This document shows, piece after piece, positions 30,821-38,042 of a DNA stretch of 43,568 nt (position 1 is the stretch's first letter; each line of letters starts with the position of its first letter). The notes beneath the pieces were generated by a model. The model searched no databases and had not been told where the DNA came from. It saw nothing but the letters and a program-made list of their open reading frames with translations. A program made the translations under genes and the position numbers. Source of the stretch: DASSJF01 sp035934535 (GTDB lineage: Bacteria; Sysuimicrobiota; Sysuimicrobiia; Sysuimicrobiales; Segetimicrobiaceae); the NCBI GenBank assembly GCA_035934535.1, contig DASYXS010000017.1, forward strand, positions 1 to 43,568. The letters run 5' to 3'.

Positions 30821-31237
30821 CTACCCCTGAAAGGCGTCCCGCAGCACGTCCACGCGGACCGGCCGATCGCCCGCGCCCAACCACACCTCCACCACGTCGA
30901 AGCGGCAGGTGCGGTCGGTCCGGCCGGTCCGGCCGAGGTACCGCATGGCGAGCGCGAACAGCGCCCGCTGCTTCCGGACGGTGACCGCCTCGGCGGGTGT
31001 GCCGAACGCCACCCCGCGCCGGGCCTTGACCTCGACGAACACGACGTCGCCGTCGTGTTCGCACACGAGGTCGATCTCACCGCGGCCGAGGCGGACGTTC
31101 CGAACGAGCACGCGGTAGCCGCGCGCCGCGAGCGCCTGCGCGGCCGCCTGTTCCCCAATGCGGCCGCGGGTCCGCCCCACGGACTCTCCCGCGGCCGCGG
31201 TGGACCGCCGGGACGCGCGGGCCGGACGGATCGCCAC
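30821..31237 (-). CDS. yraN: YraN/UPF0102 family endonuclease-like protein
   Basis: 138 residues. The core RIGEQAAAQALAARGYRVL, GEIDLVCEHDGDVVFVEVKAR and VRKQRALFALAMRYL matches UPF0102. Its Asp and Glu-x-Lys arrangement is that of a PD-(D/E)XK nuclease fold, related to Holliday-junction resolvases; the true function is unknown. It follows rnhB by 12 nt with a GTG start at 31237, the rnhB-yraN order found in many bacteria. The first 20 residues are a non-conserved extension, so a later start is possible. Confidence 0.9.
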   Translation of the reverse strand: MAIRPARASRRSTAAAGESVGRTRGRIGEQAAAQALAARGYRVLVRNVRLGRGEIDLVCEHDGDVVFVEVKARRGVAFGTPAEAVTVRKQRALFALAMRYLGRTGRTDRTCRFDVVEVWLGAGDRPVRVDVLRDAFQG

Positions 31238-31249
31238 CGGGCGCCCCCG

Positions 31250-32062
31250 CTACGGCCGCTCGACGGACTCCAGCGCGAACAGCGCGAGCTGCCGCTCCGG
31301 CAGGAACGCGCGGCGGTGGATGGGCAACGGTCCATACCGGTCAAGGGCGGCCAGGTGCTCCGCCGTCGCGTACCCTTTGTGGCGGGCGAACCCGTACTCG
31401 GGGTACTGCCGGTCGAGGTCCAGCATCATCCGGTCGCGCGCGATCTTGGCCACGATCGATGCCGCGGCGATGCACGCGCAGGTCGCGTCGCCCTTCACGA
31501 TCGAGAGCTGCGGGAAGCCGTTCGGGAGCACGTGCCGCCCGTCGATGAGCAGAAACGCCGGCGGCGGCGTCAGCTGCGCGACCGCCCGCTGCATCGCCAG
31601 GCGCGTCGCGCCGAGGATGTTCCAACGGTCGATTTCCGCGACCGACGCCTCGCCCAGCGCGATCGCCTCCGCGCGCTCGCGAATCTCCGTGATGAGCGCC
31701 TCGCGCTCTTCCCGCCGGAGGCGTTTGCTGTCGTTGAGGCCGCGGATCGGCGGCGAGGGCCGCAGCACGACTGCCGCGGCGACGACGGGGCCCGCGAGGG
31801 GCCCGCAGCCGACCTCATCGATCCCGGCCACGACCTGCCCGGCGCGCAGCCGGCGCCGCTCCTCGCGGTAGAGGGCGCGAAGCCGGGCCGCCTCGGCGCG
31901 CGATGCGGCCGCCGCCTTCCGGGCGCGCACGACCAGACGGCGCACGAGGGCGCGGCGGTCACGCGCGAGGGCCCGCAGCAGAGACTCCGGAGGGAGGCGA
32001 TAGCCGGCGAGATGTTCGACGATCTCCGCCACCGTAAGACCGCGAAGATCGGTCACGCGCAC
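31250..32062 (-). CDS. rnhB: Ribonuclease HII
   Basis: 270 residues. RNase HII removes ribonucleotides from DNA and RNA primers. Catalytic region 1 is VAGIDEVGCGPLAGPVVAAAV with the Asp-Glu pair. Further conserved segments are LNDSKRL, CACIAAASIVAKIARDRMM with its preceding Asp, and YGFARHKGYATAEH. An N-terminal extension of about 78 residues (helical, Arg-rich) resembles the longer Bacillus-type enzyme. The start is GTG 32062, with GTG 32056 also possible. A stem-loop lies directly upstream. Confidence 0.94.
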   Translation of the reverse strand: MRVTDLRGLTVAEIVEHLAGYRLPPESLLRALARDRRALVRRLVVRARKAAAASRAEAARLRALYREERRRLRAGQVVAGIDEVGCGPLAGPVVAAAVVLRPSPPIRGLNDSKRLRREEREALITEIRERAEAIALGEASVAEIDRWNILGATRLAMQRAVAQLTPPPAFLLIDGRHVLPNGFPQLSIVKGDATCACIAAASIVAKIARDRMMLDLDRQYPEYGFARHKGYATAEHLAALDRYGPLPIHRRAFLPERQLALFALESVERP

Positions 32063-32075
32063 GCTGGGCCTGCGG

Positions 32076-32115
32076 GCATCTCTGGCTCACGCCGTAGGCC
32101 CAGGGCCAAAGATGC
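32076..32115 (-). promoter_or_regulatory. Hairpin upstream of rnhB
   Basis: On the minus strand GCATCTTTGGC (32115-32105) pairs with GCCAGAGATGC (32086-32076) over 11 bp, with one G-U pair and an 18-nt loop that contains a GGCCC/GGGCC dyad. It lies in the 126-nt lepB-rnhB gap, 13 nt before the rnhB start. It could be a leader structure or an attenuating terminator, but there is no U-run. Confidence 0.35.
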
Positions 32116-32188
32116 GCGTCCGTGCGGCCCCGTCTGCGCGGGACCTCCGGCCGCCTTCGCGGCCTCCTGCGCGCCTAGGGCAGGCCGG

Positions 32189-32797
32189 TCAGTGGACGAA
32201 GCCGATCCGCTGCGGCGGCCAGTAGATGAAGATCGCCTTCCCGATGATGTTGGCACGGGGTACATACCCGAAGAACCGGCTGTCCTCGCTGTTGTTCCGA
32301 TTGTCGCCCAGGACGAAGTACTCGCCCTGCGGTACCGTGACGGGTCCGTAGTTGCCGAAATCCGGCTTGATCGTGTACCCCTTCTCGGAGATACGTTGGC
32401 CGTTGATGTAGACAACGCCTTCTTTGAGCTGCGCCTGCTCGCCCGGCCGGCCCATCACCCGCTTGACGAAGTCGCGCTGCGGGTTCAGAGGATACCGGAA
32501 GACGATCACGTCGCCGCGGGCGATCGGCTCGAACCGGTACAGAAACTTCGCGACCAGGATGCGGTCGTTCACCATGAGGGTCGGTTCCATCGAGCCGGAG
32601 GGAATGTAGAAGGCCTGGACGACGAATGTGATGATGACGAGGCTGAGGACCGCCGCGAAGATGCACGCGTCGAGCGTTTCGATGATCGACGTGCGGACGA
32701 CGGGCGGAATGGAGTAGGCCCGTTTCACGACGATCCGGGACGCGACCAAGAGCGCGGACACCCCCAGGATCATCGTGGGGATGCTGAGCGATGCCAC
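32189..32797 (-). CDS. lepB: Signal peptidase I
   Basis: 202 residues from GTG 32797, 2 nt after the rplS stop and about 10 nt after AAGGAGA. Two N-terminal hydrophobic segments (ILGVSALLVASRIVV and FAAVLSLVIITFVVQAF) precede box B, FYIPSGSMEPTLMVND, with the catalytic Ser. DFVKRVMGRPGE carries the general-base Lys, and box E is VLGDNRNNSEDSRFFG. The enzyme removes signal peptides outside the membrane. It is the natural partner of the Ffh/FtsY targeting genes in the same region. Confidence 0.94.
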   Translation of the reverse strand: MASLSIPTMILGVSALLVASRIVVKRAYSIPPVVRTSIIETLDACIFAAVLSLVIITFVVQAFYIPSGSMEPTLMVNDRILVAKFLYRFEPIARGDVIVFRYPLNPQRDFVKRVMGRPGEQAQLKEGVVYINGQRISEKGYTIKPDFGNYGPVTVPQGEYFVLGDNRNNSEDSRFFGYVPRANIIGKAIFIYWPPQRIGFVH

Positions 32798-32799
32798 GC

Positions 32800-33141
32800 C
32801 TAGCGCTTCTCCTTGATGCGGCTCTCCCGGCCGATCTTCTCCCGCAGATAAAAGAGCTTGGCACGGCGGACGCGGCCTTTGCGGAGAACCTCGATCTTCT
32901 CGATGCGGGGCGAGTGGAGCGGGAAGGTCCGCTCCACGCCGACGCCGTGGGAGATCCGGCGGACGGTAAACGCCGCGCGCAGCCCGCCGCCGCGCCGCCC
33001 GATCACGGTGCCCTCGAACGCCTGGAGGCGATCGCGGCCGCCCTCCGCCACCTTCATGTGCACGCGCACGGTATCCCCGGCGGCAAACGGCGGCAGCCCC
33101 GTCCTCATCTGCTGGCGCTCGATCGCGACGACCCTTTCCAT
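32800..33141 (-). CDS. rplS: 50S ribosomal protein L19
   Basis: 113 residues, the typical size. FAAGDTVRVHMKVAEGGRDR, LQAFEGTVIGRRGGG, FTVRRISHGVGVERTFPLHS and VRRAKLFYLREKIG identify L19. The ATG at 33141 is chosen because the frame upstream is a shadow of trmD. A GGGGGG stretch precedes it. A 62-nt gap from trmD holds an extended -10 promoter, so rplS-lepB can be transcribed separately. Confidence 0.95.
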   Translation of the reverse strand: MERVVAIERQQMRTGLPPFAAGDTVRVHMKVAEGGRDRLQAFEGTVIGRRGGGLRAAFTVRRISHGVGVERTFPLHSPRIEKIEVLRKGRVRRAKLFYLREKIGRESRIKEKR

Positions 33142-33177
33142 GACACACACGCCCCCCACCGGCCGAAGTGACAGCGC

Positions 33178-33186
33178 ATTATAGCA
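33178..33186 (-). promoter_or_regulatory. Extended -10 promoter for rplS
   Basis: Minus strand TGC-TATAAT (33186-33178), a perfect extended -10. CTGACG lies 18 nt upstream as a partial -35. The same 10-mer GTGCTATAAT occurs before ylxM. Confidence 0.6.
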
Positions 33187-33203
33187 CGCGCGCGCGCCGG
33201 GCG

Positions 33204-33971
33204 TCAGCCCCTCTCGCGGCGCGGCGCGCCCGTGTGATCCCGCTCCGCGCGCCACTCGCGGAGCCACGCGCGGGCCTCCTCGTCGAGCGCGGCCTCGTCG
33301 ACCAGGTCGGGCCGGCGCACGAGCGTCCGCCGCAGCGCCTCGCGCCGCCGCCAGCGGCGGATCTCCTCGTGATGCCCGCTCAGCAGCACCTCGGGCACGG
33401 CGTGGCCCTCGAGGTCGGCCGGTCGCGTGTAGTGCGGGTAGTCCAGAAGCCCCGCCGAGAACGAGTCCTCGCGCACCGACGCTTCCTCGCCCACCACGCC
33501 GGGCACGAGCCGGCCCACGGCCTCGACGATCACCATCGCCGGCAGCTCGCCGCCGCTCAGCACGTAATCGCCGATGCTGACCTCCTCCGCGCCGAGGATC
33601 TCGGCGACGCGCTCGTCGACCCCCTCGTAACGGCCGCACAAAACGGTGAGCTGCGGGACGGCCGCGAGGGACCGGGCCCAGGCCTGCGTCAGCCGGCGTC
33701 CCTGCGGGCTGGTCAGCAGCGCCGGCCCCGGCGCCGGCGCGGCGCGCCGGATGACGTCGACGGCGCGGAGGAACGGCTCGGCCTTCATCACCATGCCGGC
33801 CCCGCCGCCGTAGGGCGGCTCGTCCACGGTCCGATGGCGGTCGTCGGTGAACGCGCGGAGGTCCCAGACCACCACGTCCAGCAGGCCCCGCATCCGGCCG
33901 CGGCCGATCACGCCCGCGTCGAGCGGCCCCGGAAACACTTCCGGAAAGATCGTCACCACGTCGATGCGCAT
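33204..33971 (-). CDS. trmD: tRNA (guanine-N1)-methyltransferase
   Basis: 255 residues. TrmD makes m1G37 in tRNAs to prevent frameshifting and is a trefoil-knot SPOUT enzyme. Seen are MRIDVVTIFPEVF, DEPPYGGGAGMVMKAEP, LCGRYEGVDERV and the knot IGDYVLSGGELPAMVIVEA, then LLDYPHYTRP. The ATG at 33971 overlaps the rimM stop (TGATG), so I use it and not the GTG 9 nt upstream. The rimM-trmD-rplS order is conserved widely. Confidence 0.96.
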   Translation of the reverse strand: MRIDVVTIFPEVFPGPLDAGVIGRGRMRGLLDVVVWDLRAFTDDRHRTVDEPPYGGGAGMVMKAEPFLRAVDVIRRAAPAPGPALLTSPQGRRLTQAWARSLAAVPQLTVLCGRYEGVDERVAEILGAEEVSIGDYVLSGGELPAMVIVEAVGRLVPGVVGEEASVREDSFSAGLLDYPHYTRPADLEGHAVPEVLLSGHHEEIRRWRRREALRRTLVRRPDLVDEAALDEEARAWLREWRAERDHTGAPRRERG

Positions 33972-34495
33972 CACGACCACTCCGGGGGACGCACGACGAC
34001 CTCGCCCGCGGCCAGATCGATCGCCTCGATCACGCCCTCGACGGCCGGCAGCAGCGTCTCCGTCCCGGTAGACGAACGCACGACGTAGACGTCGTTGCTG
34101 CCGGTGCGCAGCACGTCAACGACCTCGCCCAGCACCTCGCCGCCGGGGGTTCGCGCGCGGAGGCCGACGATCTGAAAGACGTAGAACTGTCCGGGCGGCA
34201 GCGGCACCGCGTCCGCCGCCGGCACCTCGATCGTGGCGCCGCGCAGCGCCGCCGCGGCGTCCGGGGTATCGACGCCGGCCAGCTTCATGACGACGAACCG
34301 GCCGGCCGGCTCCGCCGCCTCCACCGCCACCGTGCGGGCGCGTCCGCCCTGCACGAGCGCCACCTCCCGCAACCGCAGGAGCCGCTCGGGGAAATCGGTG
34401 ACCGGCAACACGCGCAGCGCGCCGCGCACGCCGTGTGGACGGGTAATCTCGCCCACGACGATGAGCCCGTCACGCCGGCCGCGCGAAGCCGCCAC
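33971..34495 (-). CDS. rimM: Ribosome maturation factor RimM
   Basis: 174 residues. RimM helps 30S head assembly through S19. The N-terminal domain begins LIVVGEITRPHGVRGALRVLP, and the C-terminal PRC-barrel has FYVFQIVGLRARTPGGEVLG, then NDVYVVRS, TLLPAVEGVIEAID and GEVVVRPPE. Length and position before trmD are as expected. The start is uncertain by a few codons because the first 10 residues are Arg-rich. Confidence 0.94.
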   Translation of the reverse strand: MAASRGRRDGLIVVGEITRPHGVRGALRVLPVTDFPERLLRLREVALVQGGRARTVAVEAAEPAGRFVVMKLAGVDTPDAAAALRGATIEVPAADAVPLPPGQFYVFQIVGLRARTPGGEVLGEVVDVLRTGSNDVYVVRSSTGTETLLPAVEGVIEAIDLAAGEVVVRPPEWS

Positions 34496-34527
34496 GCCGT
34501 GTCCCGGACGGCCGTCAGGCGCCGGGC

Positions 34528-35013
34528 TTAGGTTTCATGGTGGCCGGCCGCGGAATCGGCCGGGACGATCAGGCCCGAGGGCGAGACGGACGGCGATGCG
34601 GCCGGGGCGCCTTCCCGAATCTCCATCACGATCCCGTCCTTCACCACGATCTCCGCGCGCGAGATCTTGTCGAACAGGTTGTCGCCGACCGCGAGCTCGG
34701 CGATGCCCTCGATCGTGCCCTGCGTGAACTCCTCGTTGAGCTTGAGCTCCTGCGCCTCGCGGAGCCTCGCGGTGAACTCCACGCGCGCCGCGTCCTGACG
34801 CGCCCGCTCGATCTCGAGCTGCTGGCGCACCGCGCGGGACTGGGGCGAGACCTGCCGCTCGAGGTCGAACCGCCTCGCCTGCACGTCGATCTGCTGCACC
34901 ACCGCGTCGACGCGCTTGATCGCGTCCTCGAGATCGGCGACGTACAGCCGCTTGAAACTCTCTGTCACGATCGTCTTGATCACGACCGGCCGCTGCACCG
35001 TAATGGTTGGCAT
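34528..35013 (-). CDS. ylqD: YlqD-family protein
   Basis: 161 residues. The N-terminal VVIKTIVTESFKRLYVADLE, a coiled-coil middle (about residues 28-105) and the end FDKISRAEIVVKDGIVMEIR match YlqD (PF11068), a protein of unknown function. Its gene sits between the KH-domain gene and rimM in Bacillus, exactly as here. A Pro/Ser/Ala tail of 30 residues follows. It supports the Bacillota-like placement of this genome. There is a gap of about 25 nt to khpA upstream. Confidence 0.82.
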   Translation of the reverse strand: MPTITVQRPVVIKTIVTESFKRLYVADLEDAIKRVDAVVQQIDVQARRFDLERQVSPQSRAVRQQLEIERARQDAARVEFTARLREAQELKLNEEFTQGTIEGIAELAVGDNLFDKISRAEIVVKDGIVMEIREGAPAASPSVSPSGLIVPADSAAGHHET

Positions 35014-35038
35014 GTCTATCCCCCTTCGTCCGGCCTCT

Positions 35039-35272
35039 CTACGGCCGCAGGACCTCCACGTTCACGCGCTTGCCGCTGCCCGTCGCCGCGGCCCGCGCCA
35101 GCGTCCGAATCGCCTTGATGATCCGGCCGCCGCGGCCGATGAGCTTGCCGACGTCGTCCGCCGCGACCCGGACTTCGATCGTGGCCGTCTGCGGGCCGTC
35201 GACAACTTCTACGACGACGGCGTCGGGATGGTCGACCAACGACCTCGCCACGAGCTCGACGAGGGCTTTCAC
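35039..35272 (-). CDS. khpA: KH-domain RNA-binding protein KhpA
   Basis: 77 residues. A single KH domain with VRVAADDVGKLIGRGGRIIKA, which contains the GxxG loop (GRGG), and a short N-terminal helix (VKALVELVARSLVDHP). KhpA, with KhpB, binds sRNAs and mRNAs in Gram-positive bacteria and influences cell division. The GTG at 35272 overlaps the rpsP stop (GTGA). The rpsP-khpA linkage is conserved. Confidence 0.93.
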   Translation of the reverse strand: MKALVELVARSLVDHPDAVVVEVVDGPQTATIEVRVAADDVGKLIGRGGRIIKAIRTLARAAATGSGKRVNVEVLRP

Positions 35273-35547
35273 CGCGGCGCCTTGGCCCGGCTCTCTTCCC
35301 ACTGACGCAGGACGCCGGTCTTTTCGAGGATGACGCGGGCGGCGTCCGACGGCCGGGCCCCCTTGCGCAGCCATGCCAGCACCTTGTCCGTGTTGACGTG
35401 CATCGTCGACGGCTCGGTCCGCGGGTTGTAGTAGCCCACGTTGTCGAGATACTTGCCGCTGCGCGGGCTGTGGGAATCCGCCACCACCAACCGGTAAAAC
35501 GGCTGGCCCTTGGCCCCCCGCCGCGTCAGCCGGATCTTGACGCTCAT
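35269..35547 (-). CDS. rpsP: 30S ribosomal protein S16
   Basis: 92 residues. MSVKIRLTRRGAKGQPFYRL and VVADSHSPRSGKYLDNVGYY are the invariant S16 N-terminus, and VLAWLRKGARPSDAARVIL completes the fold. It starts 13 nt after the ffh stop and overlaps khpA at the other end. Confidence 0.96.
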   Translation of the reverse strand: MSVKIRLTRRGAKGQPFYRLVVADSHSPRSGKYLDNVGYYNPRTEPSTMHVNTDKVLAWLRKGARPSDAARVILEKTGVLRQWEESRAKAPR

Positions 35548-35560
35548 CTCCAGTCCCTCC

Positions 35561-36919
35561 TCACCTGTCGTACGGCTCCAACGGCGTCGGAAGCTTGCCG
35601 AGTTTTCCGGCGCGCCGTCCCATGCTCTCGATCTGCTTCAGCATCTTCTTGGCGTCGGCGAACTGGCGCAGCAGCCGGTTCACCTCCTGCACGGAGGTCC
35701 CGCTCCCGCGGGCGATCCGGCGGCGGCGGCTCCCGTCGATCACATCGGGATGCCGGCGCTCGGCCGGTGTCATCGAGTTGATCATCGCCTCGATGCGACC
35801 GAGCGCGCGCTCGTCGAGTTCACCCCCGCCCGGCAGGCCCGCGCGCCGGGCGCTGAATCCCGGGATCATCGCGAGGACCTGGTCGATCGGGCCCATCGCC
35901 CTGACCTGCCGGAGCTGCTTCGTGAAGTCCTCCAGCGTAAAGTCGGCCCGGCGCAGCTTGCGCTCCATCTCGCGCGCCTCGTCGGCCGTCACCTGTTCCT
36001 GGGCCTTCTCGATCAGGGTGAGCACGTCGCCCATCCCGAGAATCCGCGACGCCATGCGGTCCGGGTGGAACGGCTCGAGCGCGTCGAGACGCTCGCCGGT
36101 GCCGACGTAGAGGATCGGCGCCCCAAGCGTGGCCACAACGGACAGGGCGGCGCCGCCGCGCGCGTCGCCGTCGAGCTTCGTGAGGATCACGCCGTCGAGC
36201 GGCACCGCGCGGTGGAACCCCTCGGCCATGCGCACCGCGTCCTGCCCCGCCATCGCGTCGAGGACGAGCAGGGTGTAATGGGGGGCGACGGCCTCGCGGA
36301 TGCGCACGAGCTCGGCGACAAGGTCCTCGTCGACGTGGAGGCGGCCCGCGCTGTCCACAATGAGGGTATCGGCGACCCGGCTGCGGCATACCTCGAGCGC
36401 GCGGCGCGCGACGGCGACCGCGTCTTCGCCCGCCGCGGGCGTCACGACCGGCACCCCCGCCCGCTCGCCCACGATCTCCAGCTGGCGAACCGCGGCCGGC
36501 CGCGAGAGGTCCGCCGCGGCCAGCACCGGCTCCCGCCCGCGTTTCTTGAGGTGGACGGCGAGCTTGCCGGCCGTCGTCGTCTTCCCCGTCCCGTGCAGGC
36601 CCGCGAGCAGAACCACGGTCGGCGGCTGCGGCGCCGGCACGAGCGCGCGATGCGACGCGCCGAGCAGCCGGACAAGCTCGGCGTGGACGATCTGCACGAC
36701 CTGCTGGCCCGGGGTCAGGCTCTTCCAGACCTCCTGTCCCACCGCGGCCTCGCGCACGCGGGCGACGAAGTCGCGCGCGATCTTGAGGTTGACGTCGGCC
36801 TCGAGCAGCACGAGACGGATCTCGCGCAGCGTCTGTTCGACGTCCGCCTCGGACAGCGCCCCGCGCCCGCGCAGGCGGTTCAGGATGCCGCCGAGCCGGG
36901 TCTGCAGCTGTTCAAACAT
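35561..36919 (-). CDS. ffh: Signal recognition particle protein Ffh
   Basis: 452 residues. Ffh binds signal peptides and SRP RNA and targets ribosomes to FtsY. The N domain begins MFEQLQTRLGGILNRLRGRG. G1 is GLHGTGKTTTAGKLA, G3 is DSAGRLHVDEDL, and G4 is TKLDGDARGGA. The C-terminal M domain includes SRRRRIARGSGTSVQEVNRLL, which binds the RNA. The ATG at 36919 overlaps the end of the upstream methyltransferase gene by 8 nt. The Met content of the M domain is modest. Confidence 0.96.
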   Translation of the reverse strand: MFEQLQTRLGGILNRLRGRGALSEADVEQTLREIRLVLLEADVNLKIARDFVARVREAAVGQEVWKSLTPGQQVVQIVHAELVRLLGASHRALVPAPQPPTVVLLAGLHGTGKTTTAGKLAVHLKKRGREPVLAAADLSRPAAVRQLEIVGERAGVPVVTPAAGEDAVAVARRALEVCRSRVADTLIVDSAGRLHVDEDLVAELVRIREAVAPHYTLLVLDAMAGQDAVRMAEGFHRAVPLDGVILTKLDGDARGGAALSVVATLGAPILYVGTGERLDALEPFHPDRMASRILGMGDVLTLIEKAQEQVTADEAREMERKLRRADFTLEDFTKQLRQVRAMGPIDQVLAMIPGFSARRAGLPGGGELDERALGRIEAMINSMTPAERRHPDVIDGSRRRRIARGSGTSVQEVNRLLRQFADAKKMLKQIESMGRRAGKLGKLPTPLEPYDR

Positions 36920-37562
36920 CGCGGCCCTCGTAGACGCGAAATCCCCCGCCCCGCTCCACCTCGCGCACGCGGCCGAAGACCTCGCCCATGCACCGGGCGA
37001 GCGTCCGGGCGCCCTGGCTCGTGCGCGCGACGAGATAGAACCGTCCGCCGGGCGTCAGATGCGCGTGCGCCTCGCCGAGGAGACGCAGGACCACCGCCCG
37101 GCCGGCGCGGATGGGCGGGTTGAGCAGAATCAGATCGAAGCGCGCGTCTCCGACCGGCGCGCAGCCGTCACCGGTCTGCGCCTCGGCGTTGGCGACCGCG
37201 TTGTCGCGAATGTTGGCCGCGGCGAGTGATGCGGCGCGCGGGTTGATGTCGACGAGCGTCACCCGAGCGTGCGGAGCACGCGCGGCCATCACGATCCCGA
37301 GCGCGCCGTATCCGCAGCCGAGGTCCAGGATCGTTCCCGCGTCCGCGGGATCCACCGCCTCCAGCAGAAGGCGCGTCCCGCGGTCGACGCCGCCGCGCGA
37401 GAACACGCCCGCCGCGGTGCGCAACCGGAACTCGCGGCCGCCATCCTGGAAGCGGACCGTCCGCTCGCGCACGGGCGCCGGCGAGGCCGGGGTGAAATAG
37501 TGCGACGCCGGCGCATCTCGCCGGCTAGTCCCGCCAAGGCGGGGCGACGCGGTCGTGGTCAC
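36912..37562 (-). CDS. RsmC-like class I methyltransferase
   Basis: 216 residues. ASHYFTPASPAPVRERTVRF at the start and VFSRGGVDRGTRLLLEAV are typical of RsmC/YbxB-like 16S rRNA guanine-N2 methyltransferases. Motif I is ILDLGCGYGALGIVMA, and the catalytic NPPI is in FDLILLNPPIRAG. The target cannot be shown from sequence. The GTG start at 37562 overlaps the ylxM stop (GTGA), and the gene lies between ylxM and ffh. These two are neighbours in Bacillus, so this is an insertion in the operon. Confidence 0.82.
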   Translation of the reverse strand: MTTTASPRLGGTSRRDAPASHYFTPASPAPVRERTVRFQDGGREFRLRTAAGVFSRGGVDRGTRLLLEAVDPADAGTILDLGCGYGALGIVMAARAPHARVTLVDINPRAASLAAANIRDNAVANAEAQTGDGCAPVGDARFDLILLNPPIRAGRAVVLRLLGEAHAHLTPGGRFYLVARTSQGARTLARCMGEVFGRVREVERGGGFRVYEGRDV

Positions 37563-37975
37563 ATCACCTCGCGCAGCGCCCGCAGGGCCCGCAGGAGCGG
37601 TCCGGTCGCCGCGCCCGCCGCGGTCAGGCGCGCGGCCGCCCGCTCGACCGCGAAAAGACGAGCCGCCGCGCGATCCCGGCGCTCACGGCCGTTCCGCCCG
37701 GCGTCCGCGAGGACCCGGAGCCGGTCCTCAAGGTGCCGCACCTCGTCCACCGACCGGCGCAGGCTGTCGAACACGGCCTGCCGGCTGACCCGGAGCCGGC
37801 CGCCGATCTCGCCGAGCGACAGATCCTCGTGGTAGTACATGCGCACCAGCCGCTGCTGGCGGGCGGTCAGCAGGCCGGCGTACGCGTCGAACAACCGGAT
37901 CACGGCCGTCCGATCGGCGAGGCTGCGGGCGCGGCCGTTGAGCCGCGGGGCGGAAGGTATCTTCTGTAAAGGCAT
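37559..37975 (-). CDS. ylxM: YlxM-family helix-turn-helix protein
   Basis: 138 residues. LLTARQQRLVRMYYHEDLSL and GEIGGRLRVSRQAVFDSLRR form a sigma-70 region-4-like HTH (UPF0122/YlxM). In Gram-positives ylxM sits before ffh; Streptococcal YlxM was reported to modulate the SRP GTPases. The C-terminal part is an Arg/Ala-rich helical tail. The ATG at 37975 is about 14 nt after a perfect extended -10 box, with AGGA as ribosome-binding site, so the mRNA leader is short. It is the first gene of the operon reaching at least to trmD. Confidence 0.85.
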   Translation of the reverse strand: MPLQKIPSAPRLNGRARSLADRTAVIRLFDAYAGLLTARQQRLVRMYYHEDLSLGEIGGRLRVSRQAVFDSLRRSVDEVRHLEDRLRVLADAGRNGRERRDRAAARLFAVERAAARLTAAGAATGPLLRALRALREVM

Positions 37976-37988
37976 TGTCCTTGACGCG

Positions 37989-37997
37989 ATTATAGCA
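37989..37997 (-). promoter_or_regulatory. Extended -10 promoter for the ylxM-ffh operon
   Basis: Minus strand TGC-TATAAT (37997-37989). No good -35 was seen. The predicted start point lies 5-8 nt before the ylxM ATG, so the transcript would be almost leaderless. Confidence 0.65.
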
Positions 37998-38042
37998 CAG
38001 CCGCGTGAACGAGTGCGACCCTCGGGGGCCCCGCGCGGCGGG

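Noticed and set aside
32140..32170. Repeat shared with 41305-41345 (CTCCGGCCGCCT-CGCGGCCTCCTG type)
   Set aside because: About 24 of 25 bases agree, but the right copy codes an Ala/Glu/Gly-rich SMC tail, so chance low-complexity similarity is likely; no flanking repeat structure.
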